From an uncultured Flavobacteriales bacterium (GTDB taxonomy: Bacteria > Bacteroidota > Bacteroidia > Flavobacteriales > Schleiferiaceae), in NCBI GenBank assembly GCA_913055685.1, contig CAJXKC010000004.1:1-64000 (forward strand): DNA of 64,000 bases, in the 5' to 3' direction. The translations under genes and the position numbers were made by a program. Below the pieces are notes generated by a model that saw only the letters and a program-made list of their open reading frames with translations, did not search any database and was not told the origin of the DNA. This document shows positions 25,535-33,490 of this stretch, piece by piece (the first letter of the stretch is position 1; every line of letters begins with the position of its first letter).

Positions 25535-27069
25535 CGCGCTACGTTCACCGCTCTGGTTTCACGGATTACGGTAATCTTAACCTGACCCGGATAGGTCATT
25601 TCATTCTGAATTTTCTGGGAGATGTCGAAGCTAATCTTAGCGGCATCGGCATCGTTTACCTTATCGCAATCTACGATTACCCGTAGTTCACGACCAGCTT
25701 GTACAGCATAGGCTTGGGTAACCCCATTCTGAGAAAGAGCGAGCTGCTCTAAATCTTTTAGACGCTGCATATAGCTTTCGGCAATCTGACGACGTGCACC
25801 AGGGCGAGCACCCGAGATACCATCACAAACCTGAATAATAGGAGAGATGAGGCTGGTCATTTCCACTTCATCGTGGTGCGCCCCAATCGCATTACATACT
25901 TCAGGCTTTTCGCCATATTTCTCGGCCATTTTCATACCCAAGATAGCATGCGGTAATTCGCTTTCTTCGCTCGGTACCTTGCCAATGTCGTGTAATAGAC
26001 CGGCGCGCTTAGCAATCTTAGGATTAAGTCCAAGCTCGGAGGCCATAATACCACAAAGGTTGGCCACTTCACGCGAGTGTTGCAAGAGGTTTTGTCCGTA
26101 AGAAGAACGGTATTTCATACGACCAACCATGCGCACCAATTCGGGATGTAAACCGTGTACGCCTAAATCGATGGTAGTACGTTTACCTACCTCAAAGATT
26201 TCTTCTTCAATTTGCTTTTTGGTTTTAGCGCAAACCTCCTCAATACGAGCAGGGTGAATACGACCGTCGGTTACCAATTTGTGTAAAGACAAACGGGCAA
26301 TTTCACGACGTACCGGATCGAAGCAGCTTAAGATAATCGCTTCGGGGGTGTCATCCACAATAATCTCTACGCCAGTAGCAGCTTCCAAGGCACGAATGTT
26401 ACGGCCCTCGCGACCAATAATACGCCCTTTCACATCGTCGTTTTCGATGTTAAAGACCGAAACGGAATTCTCCACGGCCTGCTCTGTCGCCACCCGCTGA
26501 ATGGTTTGAATAACCACTTTACGCGCTTCTTGGGCTGCCGTAAGCTTGGCCTCTTCCATGGTAGTTTGGATAAAGGCGGCCGCATCGGTTTTGGCTTCGT
26601 TTTTAAGCGCTTCCAGCAATTGGTTTTTAGCTTCATCCGGACTCAGTCCCGATATAACCTCCAATTGTTCTACCTGCGTGCGGTGCATCTTTTCGAGCTC
26701 CTTTTGCAGGCGTTCATTGGCTTCTAGCTTTTTGCTTAACTCTTCTTGAAGCTTTTGATTGGCGCGGTAATCTTTCTTGTTGTTCTCGGCATTCTCGCGC
26801 GCCTTTTGTTCTTTTTCTTTGACATTATTAAAGCGATCGTTAAGCTTGCTTTCGCGCTTATTAATCACTTTTTCATGCTCTGCTTTTAGTTCAAGGAATT
26901 TTTCCTTGGCTTGAAGGATCTTTTCTTTTTTGATGCGCTCTCCTTCTTTTTGCGCTTCATCAATCAGGGCGGCCCTTTTCTTCTTTAAGGCAGTTTGATT
27001 AATGATCCAGGCTAGTACAAATCCCCCTACGAGGGCAGCTGCAGCCACAATAATACTTGTCGTTTCCAT
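25531..27069 (-). CDS. rny: ribonuclease Y
   Basis: Membrane-anchored endoribonuclease that starts mRNA decay. The 512 residues show an N-terminal transmembrane helix (about 4-22), a long charged coiled coil (about 30-190), a KH domain ([20 protein letters not shown]) and an HD domain with LLHDIGKVP and GAHHDEVEM. Length and order match RNase Y of other Bacteroidota. It is downstream of the 6S RNA gene and zapA on the same strand. Confidence 0.95.
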   Translation of the reverse strand: METTSIIVAAAALVGGFVLAWIINQTALKKKRAALIDEAQKEGERIKKEKILQAKEKFLELKAEHEKVINKRESKLNDRFNNVKEKEQKARENAENNKKDYRANQKLQEELSKKLEANERLQKELEKMHRTQVEQLEVISGLSPDEAKNQLLEALKNEAKTDAAAFIQTTMEEAKLTAAQEARKVVIQTIQRVATEQAVENSVSVFNIENDDVKGRIIGREGRNIRALEAATGVEIIVDDTPEAIILSCFDPVRREIARLSLHKLVTDGRIHPARIEEVCAKTKKQIEEEIFEVGKRTTIDLGVHGLHPELVRMVGRMKYRSSYGQNLLQHSREVANLCGIMASELGLNPKIAKRAGLLHDIGKVPSEESELPHAILGMKMAEKYGEKPEVCNAIGAHHDEVEMTSLISPIIQVCDGISGARPGARRQIAESYMQRLKDLEQLALSQNGVTQAYAVQAGRELRVIVDCDKVNDADAAKISFDISQKIQNEMTYPGQVKITVIRETRAVNVAR

Positions 27070-27084
27070 TTTGTTTAATTCAAT

Positions 27085-27250
27085 AAAAAACCCGCACCCT
27101 TTTCATGTTTCGTCTAAACTCCGTTTAGACAGGATCGGAGTCCACCAGGAAATTTCGACCTTCCACTCAAAGGAGGCATGGTCTAGAAATCCTGAGCTAA
27201 ACTCCTATTGTTTTAGTGTTGAGTTTAGCAAATACAGGAAAGGATGCGGG
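27085..27250 (-). ncRNA. ssrS: 6S RNA (6S-Flavo type)
   Basis: Read on the minus strand, a 12-bp closing stem (CCCGCATCCTTT with AAAGGGTGCGGG, one wobble) encloses about 135 bases and is followed directly by six T, as in a self-terminating small RNA. Inside are two side hairpins, GCTAAACTC/GAGTTTAGC (27196-27229) and GTCTAAAC/GTTTAGAC (27112-27130), and a central arm beginning CAGGAT and ending ATCCTG. This open-complex-like shape with a central bubble, the size of about 165 bases, and the location just after zapA fit 6S RNA, which binds RNA polymerase holoenzyme in stationary phase. Confidence 0.85.
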
Positions 27251-27274
27251 AAAAAATAGTTTAAAGAACGATGC

Positions 27275-27565
27275 TTAGTCGATAGCTTGTTTCAACTTCT
27301 CTTCCAATTCCGAAAGCTTAGTACCGACCTTAGATCCATCCACCAAATTATTGCTCTGGATTTTTTCCAGTCGCGAGGCCAACTGCAGGGCACACATGGC
27401 GAGCAGGTCTTGCTTATCTCTAACGGCATAACCGTCTTCATATTTTCGCAAGATGCCTTCAATACTCTTGGCTGCCTTACGGATGTTCTCTTCCTCCTCT
27501 CTTTTTATGGTGAGGGGATATACCCGGTCGGCAAGGGATATTTTTATCTTTAAAAGGTCTGACAT
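27275..27565 (-). CDS. zapA: cell division protein ZapA
   Basis: FtsZ-ring stabiliser of 96 residues. The N-terminal beta hairpin ISLADRVYPLTIKREEEENIRKAAKSIEG (split about 9-37) leads into the long C-terminal helix (DLLAMCALQLASRLEKIQ) used for dimerisation, as in ZapA. Length fits. It is followed on the minus strand by the 6S RNA gene, an arrangement also known from Proteobacteria. The coiled-coil gene 27582-27881 is 16 bases upstream and probably cotranscribed. Confidence 0.9.
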   Translation of the reverse strand: MSDLLKIKISLADRVYPLTIKREEEENIRKAAKSIEGILRKYEDGYAVRDKQDLLAMCALQLASRLEKIQSNNLVDGSKVGTKLSELEEKLKQAID

Positions 27566-27581
27566 GCTTTTTGGTCAGAAG

Positions 27582-27881
27582 CTATTCGTTTAATAAAGCT
27601 ATACAGCGATCTATTTCCCGCATTAAAGAACCCAATTTAGCTTTTGCTGCCTTGGCCTCGTTTGGATCCTGAGCCAAACCTCGAGCTAAGCGCATCCGCT
27701 CTAATTGCATTCTTAAGTTTTGAACTTCGTCATCGCGTTCTTGGAGGGTCTTTTTTAAAGACTGCAACTCTTCTTCTTTTTTTTGCTGCTGACTCTTTAA
27801 AACGAGGTGTTCACTAACCAATTGATTGACCAGTACTTCCAAGTTTTTAATTTGCCCATCCAATGAATTCATTGCCTTCAA
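27582..27881 (-). CDS. coiled-coil protein upstream of zapA
   Basis: Unnamed protein of 99 residues (96 if started at the second Met, which looks better: MNSLDGQIKNLEVLV). Residues about 5-65 form an uninterrupted heptad coiled coil (LVNQLVSEHLVLKSQ, LQSLKKTLQERDDEVQNLRMQ), followed by a short helix (KLGSLMREIDRCIALL). The size and position suggest a ZapB-like or ZapA-linked division factor, but no family name is certain. Cotranscribed with zapA. Confidence 0.7.
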   Translation of the reverse strand: MKAMNSLDGQIKNLEVLVNQLVSEHLVLKSQQQKKEEELQSLKKTLQERDDEVQNLRMQLERMRLARGLAQDPNEAKAAKAKLGSLMREIDRCIALLNE

Positions 27882-28008
27882 AGCTCAATTTGTCAAAGGT
27901 ACTTAAGCAAATGATTAAAACAAATGCCTTTTCTAAACTCCCGGCATCTATTTCGCGTTGCTTTAGTGCAATCCTTATTTTTGGCCCTTAAAGCTTTAAA
28001 AATCAAAT

Positions 28009-29760
28009 ATGAGAATAATCCTTTTGCCTTTTTTATTGGTGTTTCTAGGCCTTTCTGCTCAAGAATATCCCCAGGATTATTTTCGTTCTCCCCTTGGCAT
28101 TGAACTTATTTCTTCCGGAACTTTTGGAGAACTGCGCGGAAACCACTTTCATTCGGGCATTGACTTAAAGACTCAGGGTAAAGAAGGGTTTCGAGTTTAC
28201 GCTGCCGCTGATGGATATGTGAGTCGAATTAAGGTATCGCCTTATGGCTTCGGCTTGGCGCTTTACCTAAGACATCCTAATGGTTATACCACTGTCTATG
28301 CGCATTTACGGGAATTTAATCAGGAAATCGAAGACTATGTGGTGGCGCAAATGAAGGCTGGTAAAAAGAACGAGGTGGATCTCTTTCCGCCTGCTTCTAA
28401 ATTTCCGCTAAAAAAAGGAGATGTTATTGCCCTGTCGGGAAATAGTGGAGGCTCAGGTGGCCCGCATTTACACTATGAAATTCGCGATTCACGCACCGAG
28501 AAAATAATCAATCCACTTTTATTTGGTCTTGAGGTTAAAGACGGGCGTTTCCCAGAACTGCAAGACCTCCAAATCTACTCCTTCGAGGATGGCGTTTTCA
28601 TGGGGCAAAAGGAGATGCGCCTCATTGAAGTTCGTGATGGTGAATATGCCCTAAGTGGCGATGGAATTGTTAGTAGCTATGATCCAGTAAGCTTCGGAAT
28701 CTACGCCATCGACCGCCAGGATCGGGCCAATAATCGCAATGGGGTTTACAGTCTTAAGTTATACGTAGGCGATTATTTGCATTACCATTACGAGATGGAA
28801 ACCTTCGCCTTTTCCGAAACGCGCTTTATCAATGCTCATATCGATTATGCCTTAAAAAACTGTTGCCGTAAGACCTTACATCGATTGTTTCGAGCACCAG
28901 GAAATCAACTTAGCGTTTACAAAAACACCCTGAAGTCGGATCATATTGCCTTTGAAAAAGATACCCTAGTAGATATTCGAATCGAAGCGAGAGACGTTGC
29001 TGGTAATGCCAGTATTCTGCAGTTTAAGCTCGATTATAAACATCAGCCCGAGCTTAAGAGTCGCCTCGATGTAAATAAAGTTAAGAGCCTAAATGAAAGT
29101 CTACCTACCGAATGGCCGAAGATGCAAAATGTAGATTGGCAAAAGCCACTCGACCTGATCGATGCTAAGCACCGCGTTTCATTCCCCGCGCGCTCTTTTT
29201 ACCAAGATCTCATTCTCGAACGTACTCAGGCTCCGGCCTGTGCCGATTGCTTGGCTCCAATGCTAAATTTGGGCGATGAGTCGGTTCCCGTGCATCATTA
29301 CTATGACCTAGCTTTAAAGGTGGATGAGATCCCGGAGGGGGTGGAAACCAAACATTTATTCATCGCCAGTTTTAAGAATGGTAAATACCTCGATTACGAA
29401 GGCGGAACATTTGCCGACGGTTGGTTGCATACCCGCACCCGACAATTGGGAAGCTTTTCGGTATTGTACGATAATCGTCCTCCCACCATTAAAGCGATAA
29501 ACTTCAAAAACGGATCTACGGTTAAGTCTGGGACCAAATTGTCTATAAGAGTGCGCGATAATTACTCAGGTATCGAAGAATATAATGCCTGGGTAGATGA
29601 TCAATGGGTGCCGGTTTATTACGATGCAAAAACCGCCCGCTTACTGATTGAGGTAAAGCATTGGCCCAAGTCGGAAAATCCTAAACAAAGCCTAATTTTA
29701 AAGCTAGAGGACGATCGGGGCAACCAAAGCACCGAAAAATGGACTCTAATTAGAGCGTAG
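28009..29760 (+). CDS. M23 family metallopeptidase (LytM-like)
   Basis: Exported peptidoglycan endopeptidase of 583 residues. A signal peptide (about 1-18) precedes an N-terminal LytM domain with H48-x-x-x-D52 (HFHSGID), H99 (VYAHL) and H153-L-H155 (GGPHLHYE), so the zinc site is complete. The remaining 400 residues form beta-rich, Ig-like modules (for example RDNYSGIEEYNAWVD) without a named domain. This long M23 form is common in Bacteroidota. First gene of a probable operon with the next two; a TATTTTTG box occurs at 27976-27983. Confidence 0.88.
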   Translation: MRIILLPFLLVFLGLSAQEYPQDYFRSPLGIELISSGTFGELRGNHFHSGIDLKTQGKEGFRVYAAADGYVSRIKVSPYGFGLALYLRHPNGYTTVYAHLREFNQEIEDYVVAQMKAGKKNEVDLFPPASKFPLKKGDVIALSGNSGGSGGPHLHYEIRDSRTEKIINPLLFGLEVKDGRFPELQDLQIYSFEDGVFMGQKEMRLIEVRDGEYALSGDGIVSSYDPVSFGIYAIDRQDRANNRNGVYSLKLYVGDYLHYHYEMETFAFSETRFINAHIDYALKNCCRKTLHRLFRAPGNQLSVYKNTLKSDHIAFEKDTLVDIRIEARDVAGNASILQFKLDYKHQPELKSRLDVNKVKSLNESLPTEWPKMQNVDWQKPLDLIDAKHRVSFPARSFYQDLILERTQAPACADCLAPMLNLGDESVPVHHYYDLALKVDEIPEGVETKHLFIASFKNGKYLDYEGGTFADGWLHTRTRQLGSFSVLYDNRPPTIKAINFKNGSTVKSGTKLSIRVRDNYSGIEEYNAWVDDQWVPVYYDAKTARLLIEVKHWPKSENPKQSLILKLEDDRGNQSTEKWTLIRA

Positions 29761-29793
29761 ATGCTAATTTCGCCAAAACTTCGTTTACCAGCT

Positions 29794-30429
29794 ATGAAGA
29801 TTAAATTACTAAGCTTTTTCCTTCTCTTTTGCACCAACCTAGGCCTCCAAGCCCAGGAAGATGATGTGGTGCAAATAAGTGGCTTGGTGATTACTAATGA
29901 TACTATCTCGCTGGCCATTCCTTTCGCTCATGTTTGGGTGGGGCAGGGGACCCGGGGTACCATGACCGACCGCGAAGGTTTTTTCTCTTTCGCGGCGAAG
30001 GCAGGCGACACCATTCGCTTTAGCTGTATAGGCTTTGAACGGGAAAAACTCATTGTACCCGACACTTTATCCAAGAAAGCCTATTTGGCACGGATTGTAA
30101 TGAAACGCGATACGACTTTATTGGAGGAGGTAACCCTTTATCCTTGGCCGACTCCCGATCGTTTTAAAGATGAGTTTTTGGCTACCAATATTCCGACTAC
30201 CATGAACGATATCGCCATGCGCAATCTCGCTATTCAAGCCTTAAGGGATCGAGCAGCGGCGATGGGACTTAGCTCGGATGAGGCTCAGGATATGGCCATT
30301 CAATTACAAAATCAAGCGATTTACGATTACGGACGTTACCAAGGCTTCTCCAATGGAGGAACCGCTATCCTTGGTGCCCTCACCAATCCCTTTGCTTGGC
30401 ATCAATTTTTTCAATCGCTCAAGAAATAA
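29794..30429 (+). CDS. carboxypeptidase-regulatory-like domain protein
   Basis: Exported protein of 211 residues. After the signal peptide (MKIKLLSFFLLFCTNLGLQAQ) comes a carboxypeptidase-regulatory-like beta sandwich (VQISGLVITNDTISLAIPFAHV, then GTMTDREGFFSFAAKAGDTIRFSCIGF), the same module found at the N terminus of TonB receptors. The C-terminal 90 residues are helical and unrecognised. I choose ATG 29794 because the longer reading frame from 29761 only adds 11 residues ahead of the signal peptide. It lies between the M23 gene and a TonB receptor gene, with tight spacing. Confidence 0.7.
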   Translation: MKIKLLSFFLLFCTNLGLQAQEDDVVQISGLVITNDTISLAIPFAHVWVGQGTRGTMTDREGFFSFAAKAGDTIRFSCIGFEREKLIVPDTLSKKAYLARIVMKRDTTLLEEVTLYPWPTPDRFKDEFLATNIPTTMNDIAMRNLAIQALRDRAAAMGLSSDEAQDMAIQLQNQAIYDYGRYQGFSNGGTAILGALTNPFAWHQFFQSLKK

Positions 30430-30432
30430 TAC

Positions 30433-32919
30433 ATGCGCTTTAGAGCCATATTCTTCCTCTTCATTTTATCTACCTCTTTAGGCGCTCAATCCAAAATATT
30501 CGGCCTTATTAAAGGTCCGAAGGGGCAAGGATTAGACGGGGTAAAGGTTACGGTTGGTGAATTCTACACCCTCAGTAATAATGATGGTAGCTATGAGCTG
30601 GAAATCCCGGCCGCAAAAAAGCAAATCGTTTACTTCACCAGCTTTGGCTATATCCCCGATACGGTTCATTTTAATCTTGCCAAGGATGAAGAAAAAGAGA
30701 TCAATCGTAATCTTATCCTGCTTAGTAATATCCTAGAAGATGTAGATATCGTCGACCGTAAGTCGCGCTTCGATAATCAAGTTAGTGTAGACAAGAAATC
30801 GATTGAGGCTTTTGTAGGTCCCAATTCGGGGGTAGAGGGTATTATCAAAACCCTTCCTGGGGTAAGTAGCTACAGTGAACTGTCATCGCAGTACTCGGTG
30901 CGGGGTGGTAATTTCGACGAGAACTTGGTTTACATCAATGGCATAGAAGTTTACCGTCCTTTCTTGGTGCGCAATGGCCAGCAAGAGGGGATGAGTATTG
31001 TAAACTCGGCTATGGTTTCTAATGTAAAGTTCTCGGCTGGAGGTTTTGAAGCCCGCTACGGCGATAAAATGGCTTCGGTTTTAGACATTACTTACCGCAA
31101 ACCCAGCGAGTTTGCCATGACGGTTGAGGGAAGCTTACTCGGCGGCAATTTGGTCTACGAAGACCGCTTTGCTAAAGATCGCTTAAGCGCCATGGTCGGA
31201 GCCCGTTACCGCACCAATCAACTATTGCTAGGTTCATTAGATACCGAAGCCGATTTTGTGCCTCAGTTTACCGATATTCAGGCTTACCTTACTTACGACC
31301 TAAGCGACGAATGGGAGCTTAATTTTCTCGGGAATTACAGTCGAAACTTATATCAAGTAGTGCCTACTAGTCGCACGACCGATTTTGGTACCATTCAAGA
31401 ATCATTGCGACTAAATGTATTTTTTGATGGCCGCGAGGATTATGATTTTACCACGCGCTTTGCCGCTCTAGGCGCTAAGTATCGCCCGAAGAAAAACCTT
31501 CAACTCATCTTTCAGTCTTCCGTTTTTCAAACTACCGAACAAGAGTATTTCGATGTTATCGGCGCCTATCGCTTAGGGGAACTCAATAATAATTTGGGCA
31601 GCGACGATTTTGGTGAAATTAGCTTTACCCGCTCAGTGGGGGCCTTTCAGAACTATGCCCGAAACTACCTCGATGCCATAGTGGCCAATATATCCCATCA
31701 AGGTATTTACGATTTGGATGAAGTTACCTGGCGCTGGGGAGTGAAGCTGCAAATGGAGGATATCATCGACCGCTACAAAGAGTGGGAGCGAATCGATTCT
31801 GCCGGTTTTAATGTGCCAAATAATAGCGGCTTTAATTACGACTCCCTTATTGTTACTACGGTGGATGCTCAAGGGAATCCCCGTGCAGGCGAAGTGTATA
31901 CCTCTATCTTGCAGGAAAACCAACTCGATTTATTTGAGAGCTTCGATTCCAAAGTTTCGTTAAATTCATTGCGAGCAACCGCCTTTGTGGAGCGCAGTGA
32001 AATCATCGATCTCGAGGGTAAAGGCGACTTATTTTATAATGTTGGACTACGTAATCAATTCTGGACCTTTAATGGTCAGAATGTGCTTTCCCCGCGAGCC
32101 AGCCTAAGCTGGAAGCCCAATTGGGAAAAACGCGATATGGTATTTCGTATCGCCGCTGGTTTTTATTACCAACCACCCTTTTACCGAGAGATGCGAAATT
32201 TGGATGGTGGGGTAAATGAGAATATTCGTGCCCAGCGCGCCATTCATTTTGTCTTGGCCAATGATTACCAATTACGAATTTGGAACCGTCCTTTTAAAAT
32301 GGTTACCGAATTGTATTACAAGTCGATGAACGACCTTATTCCTTACGATCAGGACAATGTTCGGATTCGCTATCGCGCAGTTAATAATGCCCGCGGCTTT
32401 GCCACCGGTATCGATTACCGCATCAATGGGGAATTTGTAAAGGGAATTGACAGCTGGGCTTCCATATCTTTAATGACTATTCAGGAGGATATTGAAGGCG
32501 ATGGTGCCGGTTATTTACCGAGGCCAACCGACCAACGCTTAAATTTTAAAATCTTCTTCCAAGACTATTTACCCAACGACCCTAGCTTTAGGGTAAGCCT
32601 CACCTTAGCCTATGGAACCGGTTTGCCTTTTGGTCCGCCTCAAGCCCTCCCCGAAGATCGAGTATTCCGTTTACCCGATTATCGCAGGGTAGACATCGGC
32701 TTTTCTAAGGTGTTGATTAGAGAGGGGAGAAGCTATGAGAATAAATTTGTGAATAGCTTTAATAGTCTTTGGATAGGAGTAGAAGTCTTTAACCTATTGG
32801 ATATAACCAATACCATTAGTTATCTCTGGGTTAAGGATATCAGCACCGCGCGTCAGTATGCGGTGCCAAACTACTTAACCCCGCGATTGTTGAATGTAAA
32901 AATGGTCGCTAAGTTTTAA
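30433..32919 (+). CDS. TonB-dependent receptor
   Basis: Outer membrane receptor of 828 residues with signal peptide (about 1-19), carboxypeptidase-regulatory-like N domain (KIFGLIKGPKGQGLDGVKV), plug (IIKTLPGVSSYSELSSQYSVRGGNFDENLVYINGIE, split about 137-172) and a beta barrel that ends in MVAKF. The plug contains the usual RGG and ING motifs. No SusD partner follows. Starts three bases after the previous stop, so it shares its mRNA; the ligand is unknown. Confidence 0.9.
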   Translation: MRFRAIFFLFILSTSLGAQSKIFGLIKGPKGQGLDGVKVTVGEFYTLSNNDGSYELEIPAAKKQIVYFTSFGYIPDTVHFNLAKDEEKEINRNLILLSNILEDVDIVDRKSRFDNQVSVDKKSIEAFVGPNSGVEGIIKTLPGVSSYSELSSQYSVRGGNFDENLVYINGIEVYRPFLVRNGQQEGMSIVNSAMVSNVKFSAGGFEARYGDKMASVLDITYRKPSEFAMTVEGSLLGGNLVYEDRFAKDRLSAMVGARYRTNQLLLGSLDTEADFVPQFTDIQAYLTYDLSDEWELNFLGNYSRNLYQVVPTSRTTDFGTIQESLRLNVFFDGREDYDFTTRFAALGAKYRPKKNLQLIFQSSVFQTTEQEYFDVIGAYRLGELNNNLGSDDFGEISFTRSVGAFQNYARNYLDAIVANISHQGIYDLDEVTWRWGVKLQMEDIIDRYKEWERIDSAGFNVPNNSGFNYDSLIVTTVDAQGNPRAGEVYTSILQENQLDLFESFDSKVSLNSLRATAFVERSEIIDLEGKGDLFYNVGLRNQFWTFNGQNVLSPRASLSWKPNWEKRDMVFRIAAGFYYQPPFYREMRNLDGGVNENIRAQRAIHFVLANDYQLRIWNRPFKMVTELYYKSMNDLIPYDQDNVRIRYRAVNNARGFATGIDYRINGEFVKGIDSWASISLMTIQEDIEGDGAGYLPRPTDQRLNFKIFFQDYLPNDPSFRVSLTLAYGTGLPFGPPQALPEDRVFRLPDYRRVDIGFSKVLIREGRSYENKFVNSFNSLWIGVEVFNLLDITNTISYLWVKDISTARQYAVPNYLTPRLLNVKMVAKF

Positions 32920-32968
32920 AGCGAGCCCCAAAAAATAGCCCTATTTTTGCGGCCCAAAATTGATATTC

Positions 32969-33484
32969 ATGTTCAGTAAATATTTACGCTTAGGATTAAC
33001 GGTAATTTTCTTCGGACTTTCGGTTTGGCAGTTTGTGGAAGTGGAGATTGGCAATGGCATTATGTGGTTCTTATTATCGGCAGTGGTATTATTTACCTAT
33101 TTCCGAAACGAACGCATCTTACAGGCCTTTTGGTTTTTGCGTAAAAATGATATGCTCAAGGCTCAGAACGCCCTTAATAAAATTAAAGACCCTGAAGGAG
33201 CTTTAGTAAAGGGACAGCTGGCCTATTATTACATGCTTAGCGGCATGATTGAATCTCAGAATGGTATCGGTAAAGCGGAGACCTTACTAAGAAAAGCCCT
33301 AAAAACGGGTTTACGTCAGAAGCACGATCAGGCGATGGCGAAATTGCAATTAGCAGGGATTGCTATGGCGAAACGTCGCAAGCGCGAAGCGCAAGTTTTA
33401 TTAACCGAGGTTAAAAAACTGGATACGCGCGGAATGCTTGATGATCAGGTGAAAGTGCTTAAGCAACAGATGAAACGCATCTAA
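32969..33484 (+). CDS. small membrane protein with TPR-like C-terminal region
   Basis: Conserved Bacteroidota protein of 171 residues with two N-terminal membrane helices (about 5-22 and 28-44: VIFFGLSVWQFVEV and GIMWFLLSAVVLFTYF) and a soluble helical part with TPR-like character (AQNALNKIKDP, GKAETLLRKALKTGLRQKHD). No family name is certain to me. ATG 32969 (MFSKYLRLG) is preferred over an upstream TTG. A TATTTTTG box is at 32942-32949. Only six bases separate it from pbp1A, so the two are probably an operon. Confidence 0.65.
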   Translation: MFSKYLRLGLTVIFFGLSVWQFVEVEIGNGIMWFLLSAVVLFTYFRNERILQAFWFLRKNDMLKAQNALNKIKDPEGALVKGQLAYYYMLSGMIESQNGIGKAETLLRKALKTGLRQKHDQAMAKLQLAGIAMAKRRKREAQVLLTEVKKLDTRGMLDDQVKVLKQQMKRI

Positions 33485-33490
33485 TTTCGC

